NCBI GenBank assembly: GCA_020638465.1
Contig: JACKIM010000002.1
Coordinates: 1,302,001 to 1,366,000 of the forward strand
Direction: 5' to 3'
Origin: Geminicoccaceae bacterium
GTDB taxonomy: Bacteria > Pseudomonadota > Alphaproteobacteria > Geminicoccales > Geminicoccaceae
Length of the DNA stretch: 64,000 nucleotides
Position numbers and translations under genes: made by a program. Of the stretch, positions 24,868 to 34,155 are shown piece by piece. The notes under the pieces are model-generated. The model was not told where the DNA came from. It did no database searches and worked only from the letters and a program-made list of their open reading frames with translations. Every line of letters begins with the position of its first letter. The stretch's first letter is position 1.

Positions 24868-26406
24868 ATGACGAACGGTGCGGAACTGCTGATCGCCCAG
24901 GCACTCGAGCTTGGCCTCGACACCTGCTTTGCCAATCCCGGAACGACCGAATTGCCCATGGTCCTCGCGCTCGATTCGCGCCCGGGCCTGCGCAGCGTGC
25001 TCGGCCTGCACGAGAATGTCTGCAGCGGTGCAGCCGACGGCTATGCCCGCATTGCCGGCAAGCCGGCGATGACCATCCTCCACCTTGGTCCCGGCTTCGC
25101 CAATTCGATCGCCAACCAGCACAATGCGCGCCGGGCCTTTTCTCCCGTGATCAACTTCGTCGGTGAACATGCCAGCTGGCACATCGCCGCCGACCCGCCC
25201 CTCAACAGCGACATCGAAAGCCTCGCGCGTCCCGTTTCCGCCTTCGTCCGTCGCTCGATGAGCGCCGGCGGAATACCCCGCGACCTGCGGGAGGCCCACG
25301 CCTCGGCCATCAGCCGCCGGGGGTCGGTATCGACACTCATCCTCCCCCACGACCACCTCCTCGCCTCCGCATCCGAAGATACGCTCGGACCGTGCCTGCC
25401 CCGCACCGCCTACCCCCAGCTCGATGACGACAGCATCGAACAGGCGGCACGCCTGCTGGACAAGGCGCAGCGGCCGGCCATGCTGATCGGCGGCAATGCC
25501 CTGCATGGCGCGGGGCTCGCGGCTGCCGGACGGACCGGGGTGACACTGATCGCGGAAGGAAGCTTCGCCCGGCTCGAAACCGGCCGTGGCCGGCCGTTCA
25601 TGCTGCGCCTGCCCTATTTCCCCGATCAGGCCAAGGCCATGCTCGACCGCTTCGATGCGGTCGTGGTGTGCGGCACGAAGCTGCCGGTGTCGTTCTTCGG
25701 CTATGACGATCACCCCAGCCGCTACCTTGACGGGCGCGACGACGTCGTCCAGATCGCCGGTGCGGACGATGACGCGGTGGGAGCCATGCAGGCCCTGGCA
25801 GAGCGCTTGCGGCGCAAGGGCCTGCTCGGCGATGCCCCGGAAATCGTGCAGCCTTCGCCCGGCGATGCCCTCACCACGGCGAATCTCGCCGATATCCTGA
25901 CGATGGCAATGCCCGAGGATGCGATCTCGGTGGTCACCGCCGTATCCAGTGCCGCCGATTTCTACACGCGATCGGCGGCCGCCGCACCGCACACCCAGAT
26001 TGCGCTCACCGGCGGTGCCATCGGCGAAGGATCGGCACTGTCGCTGGGTGCTGCGGTCGCCGGCGGCGGCCGCCCGGTCGTCGCCCTGGAGGCGGACGGC
26101 AGCGCCGCCTATATCGTGCAGGCACTCTACAGCCATGCCCGCGAGGGCCTCGACATCACCACCGTCATCTGTTCCAACCGGCGCTACAACATCCTCGACG
26201 TCGAGGTACGGCGTGCCGGCGTGCAGAACGCCGGGCCCCACACGCGTTCGCTGGCCGATCTCGGCCAGCCGCCCATCGACTGGGTATCGCTGGCCAGAGG
26301 CTTCGGCGTTCAGGCCTCGCGCGCCACCACGGTGGAAGAACTGGACAAGGCCCTGCGGCGCGGCATAGCCGAACCTGGCCCCAGCCTCATCGAGGCCGTG
26401 ATCTGA
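24868..26406 (+). CDS. Thiamine-diphosphate enzyme, acetolactate synthase-like (IlvX type)
   Basis: 512 residues with three domains. The activating glutamate is in GLHENVCSGAADGYARIAG (about 47-65). The ThDP/Mg motif is ALEADGSAAYIVQAL followed by VICSNRRYNIL, a variant of the GDG-N27-NN motif seen in the short acetolactate-synthase-like group. Members carboligate or decarboxylate 2-keto acids; I cannot name the substrate. It lacks the FAD-contact region typical of biosynthetic IlvB, and no small regulatory subunit is adjacent. It is divergent from the Crp/Fnr gene and directly precedes the EamA exporter, possibly with coupled translation. Confidence 0.82.
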   Translation: MTNGAELLIAQALELGLDTCFANPGTTELPMVLALDSRPGLRSVLGLHENVCSGAADGYARIAGKPAMTILHLGPGFANSIANQHNARRAFSPVINFVGEHASWHIAADPPLNSDIESLARPVSAFVRRSMSAGGIPRDLREAHASAISRRGSVSTLILPHDHLLASASEDTLGPCLPRTAYPQLDDDSIEQAARLLDKAQRPAMLIGGNALHGAGLAAAGRTGVTLIAEGSFARLETGRGRPFMLRLPYFPDQAKAMLDRFDAVVVCGTKLPVSFFGYDDHPSRYLDGRDDVVQIAGADDDAVGAMQALAERLRRKGLLGDAPEIVQPSPGDALTTANLADILTMAMPEDAISVVTAVSSAADFYTRSAAAAPHTQIALTGGAIGEGSALSLGAAVAGGGRPVVALEADGSAAYIVQALYSHAREGLDITTVICSNRRYNILDVEVRRAGVQNAGPHTRSLADLGQPPIDWVSLARGFGVQASRATTVEELDKALRRGIAEPGPSLIEAVI

Positions 26407-26453
26407 ACCGGTTCGCCTCCATTTGGACGGGCCTCGGGGGCGCTCATCGGGGC

Positions 26454-27287
26454 ATGTTGCTGATGGCGCTCTCCGCCTTCGGTTCATCGATCATGAATGC
26501 CGGCATCCGCATCACCTCTGCAGAGTTGCACAGCTCCGAGATCGCATTCTTTCGCAACCTGATCGGTATCGTCACGCTGGCACCCCCGGCGATCAAGGTG
26601 GGGCTGCGCAACACGCTCGCCACGAGCAGGTTCAGCCTGCACGCACTGCGTGGCGTCCTCAATGCCACGGCCATGCTGTGCTTTTTCCACGCGGTCACCA
26701 TTACCCCGTTGGCAACCGTCGCGGCTCTGGGATTTACCGCACCGCTGTTCGCGACCCTGCTGGCCATTCCGCTGCTGAAGGAGGAGGTGGGCCCGCGTCG
26801 CTGGGCGGGCCTCGTCGCCGGCTTCGCCGGCGCACTCGTGGTGATCCGTCCCGGCCTTGAAACGATCACCCTCGGCGCCTTCCTGCTGTTGACGGCATCC
26901 CTCGCATGGGCAGGAGCGCTCATCGTCATCAAGATCCTCGCCCGAACGGACAGCAGCCTCACCATCACCCTCTACGCCGCCTGCTTCCTCACCCCCATCA
27001 CCTTCATCTTCGCGTGGCTGCACTGGCAATGGCCAAGCTTCGAGGCGATGATGATCCTCTGTGCCATCGGCTTCTTCGGCTCGATCACCCAGATGGCGCT
27101 GGCGCAGGCCTTCCATGAAGCCGATGCGAGCCTGGTGCTGCCGCTGGACTTCACCAAGCTCGTATGGGCCAGCCTGTTCGGCTATGTCCTGTTCGACGAG
27201 ATCCCCGATATCTTCGCGATCATCGGTGGAACCATCATCCTGATGTCCGTTGTCTACATTGCCTACCGGGAACGCAAGGCGGGATGA
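26454..27287 (+). CDS. EamA/DMT-family exporter
   Basis: 277 residues from ATG 26454, with ten predicted transmembrane helices in two EamA repeats. Conserved features include HSSEIAFFRNLIG after helix 1, LNATAMLCFFHAVT, and ASLVLPLDFTKLVWASLFGYVLFDE near the end. Family members export amino acids, metabolites or drugs. The start is doubtful: homologues usually have 10-15 residues with an RGxLLM motif before helix 1, and that segment (AHRGMLLMAL) begins upstream of this ATG. In-frame codons back to the previous stop offer only CTG 26403, which overlaps the upstream stop as CTGA, seven bases after GAGG. Confidence 0.85.
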   Translation: MLLMALSAFGSSIMNAGIRITSAELHSSEIAFFRNLIGIVTLAPPAIKVGLRNTLATSRFSLHALRGVLNATAMLCFFHAVTITPLATVAALGFTAPLFATLLAIPLLKEEVGPRRWAGLVAGFAGALVVIRPGLETITLGAFLLLTASLAWAGALIVIKILARTDSSLTITLYAACFLTPITFIFAWLHWQWPSFEAMMILCAIGFFGSITQMALAQAFHEADASLVLPLDFTKLVWASLFGYVLFDEIPDIFAIIGGTIILMSVVYIAYRERKAG

Positions 27288-27369
27288 CAATTCCCCGGAT
27301 GACCATCCGCTTGCGCGAACCCCGCTGCATGTCACCGCCCCATGCCCGCTCGCGACGAGCGGAACCCGG

Positions 27370-28332
27370 TCAGTTCATGTGCTTTTCGAGGAATGAGAGA
27401 ACCGTTTCAGGGTGACGGCCGAAATGGTTGTAGCCATCGCGGAAGCGGCGCGTGGTGTTCTCGATCCAGAACAGTTCCTTGTCGCTGCTGCCAAGCAGAT
27501 CGAAGGTTTTCTGTCCATCTTCCGGATTGCGGGTCCAGGCATCTTCGAGCACCTGCACCATGAGCACGGGCATCGCGACGCTCGGTGCCCATAGATGCGG
27601 CGTCATCTCGGCGGCGACGAAGGCACCCATCTTCAGAAGTTCGAGATCGATCAGTTCCTGATATTGCTGCACGCCCTGAAGCTCGGAGAACGCATCGTAG
27701 ATGGCGGCCATCGACACCACCATCGGGCTGACCATGCAGCGAACGTTGGAGAACAGTTCGGGCCGGCGGTGAATAGCATGGTACTGGGAGTTTCCTCCCA
27801 TGCACTGGCTGTAAAGACCAACGGTCATCTTCGACAGTCGTGGATGATTATCGACGAAGTTCTTGACCCCGACACAGTCGCGCCATTCCCACTGGCCGAT
27901 TCCGCTGAGACCGCCATTGGCAGCACCGCTGTTGCCGTGATTGCGGATATCATAGGTCAGCACATTGTAGCCGGCGTCCGTCAGGTGCTTGTACTGGATG
28001 ACGAAATCGATCTCGACACCGTCATAGCCGCTCCATGGTTCGCCCAGATGGCCCGGAAACCCGGCACGGCACATCGGCAGTGCGTGGTTGAAGATCACCA
28101 GCCTGTCGCTTTCACCGCCCTTTGCCGGAATGTACCAGGCTTCCAGCGGCACGCCGTCATCGGACGGGATGACGAGCTCTTCCCAGCCGGTCATGCCGTA
28201 ATCGTCCGGGGTCTTGAAGATCACGCTGCGCAGGGGCCTGACGATACCCGCCAGCCCCCTGACCTTGGCAAGATCCTCTGCGGAGATGGTTTCAAGCTGG
28301 CTGAGCGCCTTTTCCATGCGCTCCTTCGACAT
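27370..28332 (-). CDS. Alpha/beta hydrolase with a cysteine nucleophile elbow
   Basis: 320 residues from ATG 28332, which has GGGA four bases upstream. The core has IFNHALPMCRAGFPGH (oxyanion region), YDIRNHGNSG and a nucleophile elbow reading YSQCMGGNS, so the position normally taken by serine in GxSxG is cysteine, as in dienelactone hydrolase. Candidate acid and base are in EDAWTRNPED and YNHFGRHPE near the C-terminus. An N-terminal helical region of about 55 residues precedes the core. Substrate unknown. It converges with the EamA gene and lies downstream of the PPOX gene on the same strand. Confidence 0.75.
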   Translation of the reverse strand: MSKERMEKALSQLETISAEDLAKVRGLAGIVRPLRSVIFKTPDDYGMTGWEELVIPSDDGVPLEAWYIPAKGGESDRLVIFNHALPMCRAGFPGHLGEPWSGYDGVEIDFVIQYKHLTDAGYNVLTYDIRNHGNSGAANGGLSGIGQWEWRDCVGVKNFVDNHPRLSKMTVGLYSQCMGGNSQYHAIHRRPELFSNVRCMVSPMVVSMAAIYDAFSELQGVQQYQELIDLELLKMGAFVAAEMTPHLWAPSVAMPVLMVQVLEDAWTRNPEDGQKTFDLLGSSDKELFWIENTTRRFRDGYNHFGRHPETVLSFLEKHMN

Positions 28333-28432
28333 GCGTCCCACAGAAATCTACTCCATTTTGTTCAAACCCGCTATCTGGCGGCTATCATACTCCATGGTGA
28401 AGAACAATCGGGATGCGTACAAGCCCGACAGG

Positions 28433-29080
28433 TCAATCGCCGGATCGCAGGTAATCCGGCAGCGCTGTGCCGGGCTTCAGGCGCGGACATGGGACAGGCT
28501 CGCCGAAGCTCGTGATGACCGGTTGCAGCCCGGCCCAGACGGGCAGATCATAATCCTCTTCGTCATCCGCCGGGGGACCGCTCGAAATCTTGGCCGCCCC
28601 CTCGTCGATATCCATCCCCATGATGGCGGTCGCCTTGAGTTCCTGTGGAGTCGGTGGCCGCAGCGCGGCATTGCGCCCCGGCCAGAGACGGTCGATGAAG
28701 GTACCGAGCATCCGGTCCTTTTCCGCCTCGTCCTCGACCATCTCCGGCCGGCCGATGAGCATGAGGGAACGGTAACGGGCCGAATGGTGGAATCCCGAAC
28801 GGGCCAGCACCAGCGCATCGACATGCGTCACGGTGAAACAGACCTCGCCGCCGCCCTTCTGGCCGCGCAGCATCTTCGATGCGCTGGAGCCGTGCCAGTA
28901 GACCCGGTCCCCCTCGCGCCAGTACATCGTCGGTGTGGCATAGGGCGTGCCATCGATGACATAGGCAATGTGGCAGAGCCAGCCGGCATCGAGAATCGCC
29001 CTCGCGGTCGCGATATCGTAGCGGCCGCGCTCGTGCAGTCTCCTGATCCGGGTGCGTTCGGTCCTGGCAAGGTCGTTCAT
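28433..29080 (-). CDS. Pyridoxamine 5'-phosphate oxidase-like flavin-nucleotide-binding protein
   Basis: 215 residues; AGGAG precedes ATG 29080. The split-barrel flavin-binding fold of the NimA/PPOX group is indicated by LCHIAYVIDGTPYATPTMYWREGDRVYWHGSSASKML in its first third. These proteins bind FMN, F420 or haem and often act on nitro compounds or as small-molecule oxidoreductases. The C-terminal part (about 140-215) is acidic and proline-rich (PPADDEEDYDLPVWAG) as in the larger NimA-like members. It is divergent from the sugar-acid dehydratase gene at 29271. Confidence 0.82.
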   Translation of the reverse strand: MNDLARTERTRIRRLHERGRYDIATARAILDAGWLCHIAYVIDGTPYATPTMYWREGDRVYWHGSSASKMLRGQKGGGEVCFTVTHVDALVLARSGFHHSARYRSLMLIGRPEMVEDEAEKDRMLGTFIDRLWPGRNAALRPPTPQELKATAIMGMDIDEGAAKISSGPPADDEEDYDLPVWAGLQPVITSFGEPVPCPRLKPGTALPDYLRSGD

Positions 29081-29270
29081 CGTCGGTCTCCTGTTTGGCG
29101 TGACACGAACCTTTCGTCAAAATGGCTTCAGATCGAGACCCATTCTGGTTATCAAGATAGAGCCAATTTCGATTGAGACAGGACCGGTTGACACCGCTGT
29201 TTCGCTTGACGCGGCAAGGCCGCGGGGTGTTCATAGCAATCGGTTTTCATACGGGGATGGTATCGGAAAA

Positions 29271-31034
29271 ATGACGAAGAAACGCCTGCGCAGCCAGGAC
29301 TGGTTCGACAATCCTGACGAAGCGGACATGACCGCGCTTCATCTTGAGCGCCAGCTCAATTTCGGTCTGACCCGCGAGGAGCTGCAATCGGGACGGCCGA
29401 TCATCGGCATCGCCCAGACCGGCTCGGATGTCTCGCCCTGCAATCGCCACCATATCGACCTTGCCACGCGTGTGCGCGACGGCATTCGCGATGCGGGCGG
29501 TGTGCCGCTGGAGTTTCCGGTTCATCCCATCCAGGAGACGCTCAAGCGGCCGACAGCGGCACTGGACCGCAACCTGCAATATCTCTCGCTGGTCGAAATC
29601 CTTTACGGCTATCCCATCGACGGCGTGGTGCTGACCACCGGCTGCGACAAGACCACTCCGGCCATGATCATGGGAGCCGCCACGCTCAACATCCCGGCCA
29701 TCGTGCTCAGCGGCGGGCCGATGCTGAACGGCTACTACAAGGGCGACTATGCCGGCTCCGGCATGATCGTCTGGCATGCGCGCCAGCTGATGGCCAAGGG
29801 CGAGATCGGTTATGACGAATTCATGGACATGGTCTGCGCCTCCGCCCCCTCGGTGGGCCACTGCAACACCATGGGCACCGCCTCGTCGATGAACGCCATG
29901 GCCGAGGCGCTGGGCATGACCCTGCCCAGCTGTGCGGCGATCCCCGCCCCCTATCGCGAGCGCGGACAGATGGCCTACGCCACCGGCAGGCGTTGCGTCG
30001 AGATGGTCAACGAGGATCTCAAGCCTTCGCAGATCCTCACCCGCAAGGCGTTCGAGAACGCCATTTTCGCGGCCGCCGCCTGCGGTGCCTCGACCAACTG
30101 CCCGCCGCATGTCATCGCCATCGCCCGTCACATCGGTGTCGAACTCGACATCAAGGACTGGGAGATGGGCCACGACATTCCGCTTCTTGTCGACATGCAA
30201 CCTGCCGGGAAGTACCTCGGCGAGGACTATTATCGGGCTGGTGGACTTCCCGCAGTCGTCGAGGAACTGCGCGGCAAGGGCCGCTGGCACGACGACGCGA
30301 TGACCGTCACCGGCAAGACCTACGGCGAGAACCAGGACGGGCTGACCATCGACGTCGACCGCAAGGTCATCCGTTCCTATGACGAACCGCTGATGCCGGA
30401 GGCCGGGTTTGTCATCATTTCGGGGAATATCTTCGACAGTGCTGTGATGAAAACCTCGGTGGTGACGCCGGAGTTCAAGGACAAGTACATGCAGGATGGC
30501 GGGTTTGTCGGTCGGGCCGTCGTCTTCGAGGGGCCCGAGGACTACCACCACCGCATCGACGATCCCTCGCTCGACATCGACGAGGACTGTTTCCTGTTCA
30601 TCCGCAATTGCGGTCCGATCGGCTATCCGGGTGCGGCCGAGGTGGTCAACATGCGGCCGCCGGCGGCTCTCATCAAGAAGGGCATCAAGGCTCTTCCCAC
30701 GATCGGCGACGGTCGCCAGTCGGGAACCTCCGAGAGTCCGTCGATCCTCAACGCATCGCCCGAAGCCGCCGCCGGCGGAAATCTCCGCATTCTCAAGACG
30801 GGGGATCAGGTCCGCCTCGACGTGCACAAGCGCAGCATGGAAGTCCTTCTCTCGCCGGAGGAAATCGCCGAGCGACAGAAGACGATGAAACAGGAAATTC
30901 CTCCGAGCCAGACCCCCTGGCAGGAAATCCAGCGCTCACTGATCGGTCAGCTTTCGACCGGTGCCTGCCTTGAACCGGCGGTGCTGCATCTCGACATCGT
31001 CGCGAAGCACGGCTCGCCGCGCCGCAACCACTGA
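29271..31034 (+). CDS. IlvD/Edd-family sugar-acid dehydratase
   Basis: 587 residues. Fe-S dehydratase of sugar acids or dihydroxy acids. LTTGCDKTTPAMIMGA and SVGHCNTMGTASSMNAMAEALGM carry cluster cysteines; the third is C59 region of IAQTGSDVSPCNRHH. C-terminal blocks (GRAVVFEGPEDYHHRIDD, IGDGRQSGTSESPSIL) are those of the pentonate/hexonate branch (L-arabonate, D-xylonate, galactonate) rather than of biosynthetic IlvD. The product would be a 2-keto-3-deoxy sugar acid, the kind of substrate a DHDPS-family enzyme such as the one at 6349 can process. ATG 29271 was chosen; upstream codons in the open frame do not resemble the family. Confidence 0.88.
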   Translation: MTKKRLRSQDWFDNPDEADMTALHLERQLNFGLTREELQSGRPIIGIAQTGSDVSPCNRHHIDLATRVRDGIRDAGGVPLEFPVHPIQETLKRPTAALDRNLQYLSLVEILYGYPIDGVVLTTGCDKTTPAMIMGAATLNIPAIVLSGGPMLNGYYKGDYAGSGMIVWHARQLMAKGEIGYDEFMDMVCASAPSVGHCNTMGTASSMNAMAEALGMTLPSCAAIPAPYRERGQMAYATGRRCVEMVNEDLKPSQILTRKAFENAIFAAAACGASTNCPPHVIAIARHIGVELDIKDWEMGHDIPLLVDMQPAGKYLGEDYYRAGGLPAVVEELRGKGRWHDDAMTVTGKTYGENQDGLTIDVDRKVIRSYDEPLMPEAGFVIISGNIFDSAVMKTSVVTPEFKDKYMQDGGFVGRAVVFEGPEDYHHRIDDPSLDIDEDCFLFIRNCGPIGYPGAAEVVNMRPPAALIKKGIKALPTIGDGRQSGTSESPSILNASPEAAAGGNLRILKTGDQVRLDVHKRSMEVLLSPEEIAERQKTMKQEIPPSQTPWQEIQRSLIGQLSTGACLEPAVLHLDIVAKHGSPRRNH

Positions 31035-31085
31035 TCCCGCCAGACAGTCGCCTGCTGGCGGGTGTCAGTATCTGACCAGATGAGA

Positions 31086-31126
31086 TTCACCCCGGAGGAC
31101 AGTGTCCTGCGGGGTGAAGTCTTTTC
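31086..31126 (+). terminator. Intrinsic terminator after the dehydratase gene
   Basis: A long hairpin (9-bp outer stem TTCACCCCG with its complement, plus a 5-bp inner stem AGGAC/GTCCT, 31086-31118) is followed by GTCTTTTCC. A second shorter hairpin lies just before it at 31036-31062 (8-bp stem CCCGCCAG/CTGGCGGG). Confidence 0.85.
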
Positions 31127-31288
31127 CGATCATTACCCGAACGGGACTTTTCATTAGCCTGACAGTGTCTTCACCTGTGAAGGGAGAAGACTTGGCATTC
31201 CCTTTATGAAGATTTACCCATATACCATTAAGGATCATTTAATTGATATTCTATACTAAAATAGCCTTCTCATCACGTGGAAGGCTCG

Positions 31289-32950
31289 ATGCAGAATTCC
31301 GGGACGGCCGCCTGGCTCCACTCCCTGATCGAAGAAGATGCCAGTCATCCCGTCCTGCTGGTCGATGGAGAGGGACGGGTCTCGCTCAGTCCCGCCTTCG
31401 CCCGGCTGATCGGTCCACTGTGCGCGACAGCCTCCTCACCGGACGATGACCTTGAGCTGGCGGGCCATCTCGGCACGGACAATGCCAGTCGTCTTCGATC
31501 CGCCCTGGCGGAGCTTCGCGACCGGGACACCACCCGCTGCACCCTCGAAAGCATCGCGGACGATAGCTCGATCATTCTTGAACTGTGTAAATTTCCCAAT
31601 GGCATGGTTGCGGGAATACTCAGCCCCGATACCGATCCCGTCACGTCCGCCAGAGCCATTTCACAGCGGGACATGCTCGCGCGCGCGCTCAATGTGCTTC
31701 CGCTGGAGATTTCCATCAAATGCGCCTATTCCCGGCGCTACATCTACTTCAACAAGTCCTCGGTAGTGCCCGGGGATCTCCTGCGGAACGATCCGATCGG
31801 CAAGATGCCCGAGGAGTTCCTGCCGCCCGACATCGCGGCCACGATCCGCGCGGAAGACGACCATCTGCTGACCGCGGGCCGGACCACCATGACAAATCTC
31901 GTCGAAAAGGACGGTCAGGTTTACTGCAGCACGCGCCAGCTTCTCCTGGATGAGGACGGTCAACCCGAGTACATCATCGCCTGTTCGGAGAATGCCTCCG
32001 ATCTCATCAATGCCGCACGTGCGCGCGATCTCAGTTCGACGATACTCTACCGGGCGGAAGTTCTCGCGCGACAGGGCAGCGCCTATGTCAATCTCGTCCG
32101 GAACCGCGTTCACGCCTCGCCCAATCTGCGCAATCTGCTCGACATGGGGCCAAGCGAAACACTTGACGACCTGTCGGCAATTTTCGCCGTCTTCAGGGGG
32201 CCGAGTGCGGTACGACTGCACGATATCACGAGGCTGGCCATCGAGGTCGGCCCGCAACCGTCCTTCGATGTCGACATGATCCGTCGCGATGGCGCGGCGA
32301 TCCATTTCGAGGTCAGCTTCAATGTCGACCGCAAGGACTCCGGCGAGCCCGAGGGCCTGCACATCATTTTCCACGACATGACGGACCGCCGGCTGGCCGA
32401 GGCCGATGTTCGCCATCTGGCATTTTTCGACCAGCTGACCCAATTGCCCAATCGCACCCGATTCAGCGAAATTGTCGAGAACGCCATCATCTCGCGGGCG
32501 ATCGACAACGCTCCCATCGCCATCGCCCTGGTCGATCTCGACGGTTTCAAGTCGATCAACGATCGTCACGGCCACCAGATGGGCGACAAGGTGCTGCAGA
32601 TCTTCGCCGAACGCCTGTCGGGCACTCTCAAGCGGCGCGACCTGCCCGCACGCCTGGGTGGCGACGAATTTGGCGTGTTCCTCGAATCCTGCGCCACCGA
32701 GGACCATGTCCGCATCACCTGCGAGCGGATCGTCGCCCGCGCCGGCGAACCCTTCATCATCGACGGCCACACGCTGCAGATCGGCGCATCCGTCGGCTAT
32801 ACCATGCTCAGGGCCGCATCGACATCCCTCGACGACCTCATTTTCCATGCCGACCGGGCGCTCTACCGGTGCAAGGGCGCGGGCAAGAGCTGCGCTGCCG
32901 GCATCGTCAACCTCGACGATGCGAAGGCGCCGGAGCGGCACGACGGGTAG
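31289..32950 (+). CDS. Diguanylate cyclase with N-terminal PAS-like sensor region
   Basis: 553 residues from ATG 31289, with GGAAGG four bases upstream (GTG 31277 is also in frame). Makes cyclic di-GMP from two GTP. The GGDEF domain occupies about 375-540, with the active-site motif LGGDEFGVF at 457-461. PAS-like segments fill the first 370 residues (for example LPLEISIKCAYSRRYIYFNKS and the later block ending in LHIIFHDMTDRRLAEADVRHLAF). No transmembrane helix, so it is cytoplasmic. The inhibitory-site position five residues before GGDEF reads K-R-R-D instead of RxxD, so product inhibition may be weakened. No EAL or HD-GYP partner is nearby. Confidence 0.9.
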   Translation: MQNSGTAAWLHSLIEEDASHPVLLVDGEGRVSLSPAFARLIGPLCATASSPDDDLELAGHLGTDNASRLRSALAELRDRDTTRCTLESIADDSSIILELCKFPNGMVAGILSPDTDPVTSARAISQRDMLARALNVLPLEISIKCAYSRRYIYFNKSSVVPGDLLRNDPIGKMPEEFLPPDIAATIRAEDDHLLTAGRTTMTNLVEKDGQVYCSTRQLLLDEDGQPEYIIACSENASDLINAARARDLSSTILYRAEVLARQGSAYVNLVRNRVHASPNLRNLLDMGPSETLDDLSAIFAVFRGPSAVRLHDITRLAIEVGPQPSFDVDMIRRDGAAIHFEVSFNVDRKDSGEPEGLHIIFHDMTDRRLAEADVRHLAFFDQLTQLPNRTRFSEIVENAIISRAIDNAPIAIALVDLDGFKSINDRHGHQMGDKVLQIFAERLSGTLKRRDLPARLGGDEFGVFLESCATEDHVRITCERIVARAGEPFIIDGHTLQIGASVGYTMLRAASTSLDDLIFHADRALYRCKGAGKSCAAGIVNLDDAKAPERHDG

Positions 32951-33379
32951 TGCTGCCCCATCGTATGGTAAGCGGTGGGGATCCGTGGCCGGGGAATGGA
33001 AATGGTGGCATGAAGATCATGTTACGAAGAATGACCCGGTCGGGTGGCAGGACACAAGAAAATCATGACAGTGGCAACACGTCGGTGATTTTCCTGATAT
33101 GTCATGCAACACACTGACGAGGCGGTCGCCAGTATTCGTCGGTTCCCATCTGTCGAAAAATGCAACTCATAGATGTCGACAAGGGGGAACTATACAAGCG
33201 ATGGAGAAATGATCGCCTTGAGGTTATTGCTCGGGCAACACCCTTGCGCAAACATGCAACAGTTTCCCGTGACTTCCCGCCGCCCTTTCGCCTTCACCAG
33301 ATTTCACTGGTCTTGACCGGCATTCGGTGGGAAACGGGTTCCGAGAAATCCTGTTCGCTCAGCTGAGGAAAGTTATCGT
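32951..33379. other. Intergenic region between the cyclase and the polysaccharide locus
   Basis: About 430 bases without a gene I can support. Short frames exist but lack ribosome-binding sites and codon bias. The region should hold the promoter of the rfbF-led operon; GAGGAAAG lies just before ATG 33380. No convincing terminator for the cyclase gene was seen. Confidence 0.4.
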
Positions 33380-34150
33380 ATGAAAGTCGGCATTCTCGCT
33401 GGTGGCATGGGCTCCAGGCTCGCCGAAGAGACCGTCATCAGGCCGAAACCCATGGTTGAAATTGGCGGCAAGCCGATCATCTGGCACATCATGAAGCACT
33501 ATGCCCATTTCGGGCACAAGGATTTTGCGATAGCGCTCGGCTACAAGGGCGAGATCATCCAGAAATACATGGTCGACTACTGTTCGCTCAGCGGCAGTAT
33601 GACTGTCGACCTGGCTGCCGGCGAGATCCGCCGCCATGGCACGCCCGACATCGACTGGCGCGTCGATCTGATCGAGACCGGCCTGAACACCCAGACCGGC
33701 GGCCGGATCAAGCGGCTGGCGCCGCACCTGGGCAAGGAGACCTTCCTTTTGACCTGGGGCGACGGCGTTTCCGACGTCGATATCAACGACCTCGTCGCCT
33801 TCCACAAGCGGCACGGCAAGCTCGCCACCGTCACGGCCGTGCGACCCCCTGCCCGCTTCGGGCGCCTCGACATCGATGGCGACATCGTGCGCAGCTTCGA
33901 GGAAAAGCCGCAGATGAGTGAAGGCTGGATCAACGGCGCCTTCTTTGTTCTCGAACCGAAGATCTTCGACTATATCGACAACGATATGACTCATTTCGAG
34001 CGTGAGCCGCTGGAGAATCTGGCCAGGGATGGCCAGCTGGTGGCCTACCGCCATACGGGCTTCTGGCAGTGCATGGACACGTTGCGCGACAAGGTCCGTC
34101 TCGAACAGTTGTGGGAAAGCGGCGACGCCGCCTGGAAGACATGGGAGTGA
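33380..34150 (+). CDS. rfbF: Glucose-1-phosphate cytidylyltransferase
   Basis: 256 residues, the family's normal length. Converts glucose-1-phosphate and CTP to CDP-glucose. The nucleotidyltransferase signature is MKVGILAGGMGSRLAEETVIRPKPMVEIGGKPIIWHIMKHY; family-specific blocks are DYCSLSGSMTVDL, LLTWGDGVSDVDI and FWQCMDTLRDK. In known CDP-sugar routes the next enzyme is CDP-glucose 4,6-dehydratase; here the following gene is an SDR lacking the dehydratase motif. The operon continues with the SDR and two methyltransferases, with a start-to-start layout (last codons ATGGGAGTGA) that also provides the ribosome-binding site of the next gene. Confidence 0.92.
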   Translation: MKVGILAGGMGSRLAEETVIRPKPMVEIGGKPIIWHIMKHYAHFGHKDFAIALGYKGEIIQKYMVDYCSLSGSMTVDLAAGEIRRHGTPDIDWRVDLIETGLNTQTGGRIKRLAPHLGKETFLLTWGDGVSDVDINDLVAFHKRHGKLATVTAVRPPARFGRLDIDGDIVRSFEEKPQMSEGWINGAFFVLEPKIFDYIDNDMTHFEREPLENLARDGQLVAYRHTGFWQCMDTLRDKVRLEQLWESGDAAWKTWE

Positions 34151-34155
34151 ATGCC

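Noticed and set aside
24634..26487. Upstream extension of the Crp/Fnr frame to more than 800 codons
   Set aside because: The added part is antisense to the ThDP enzyme gene; the regulator family starts near ATG 24633.
33009..33116. 35-codon frame downstream of the diguanylate cyclase gene
   Set aside because: No ribosome-binding site, no codon bias, no recognisable sequence.
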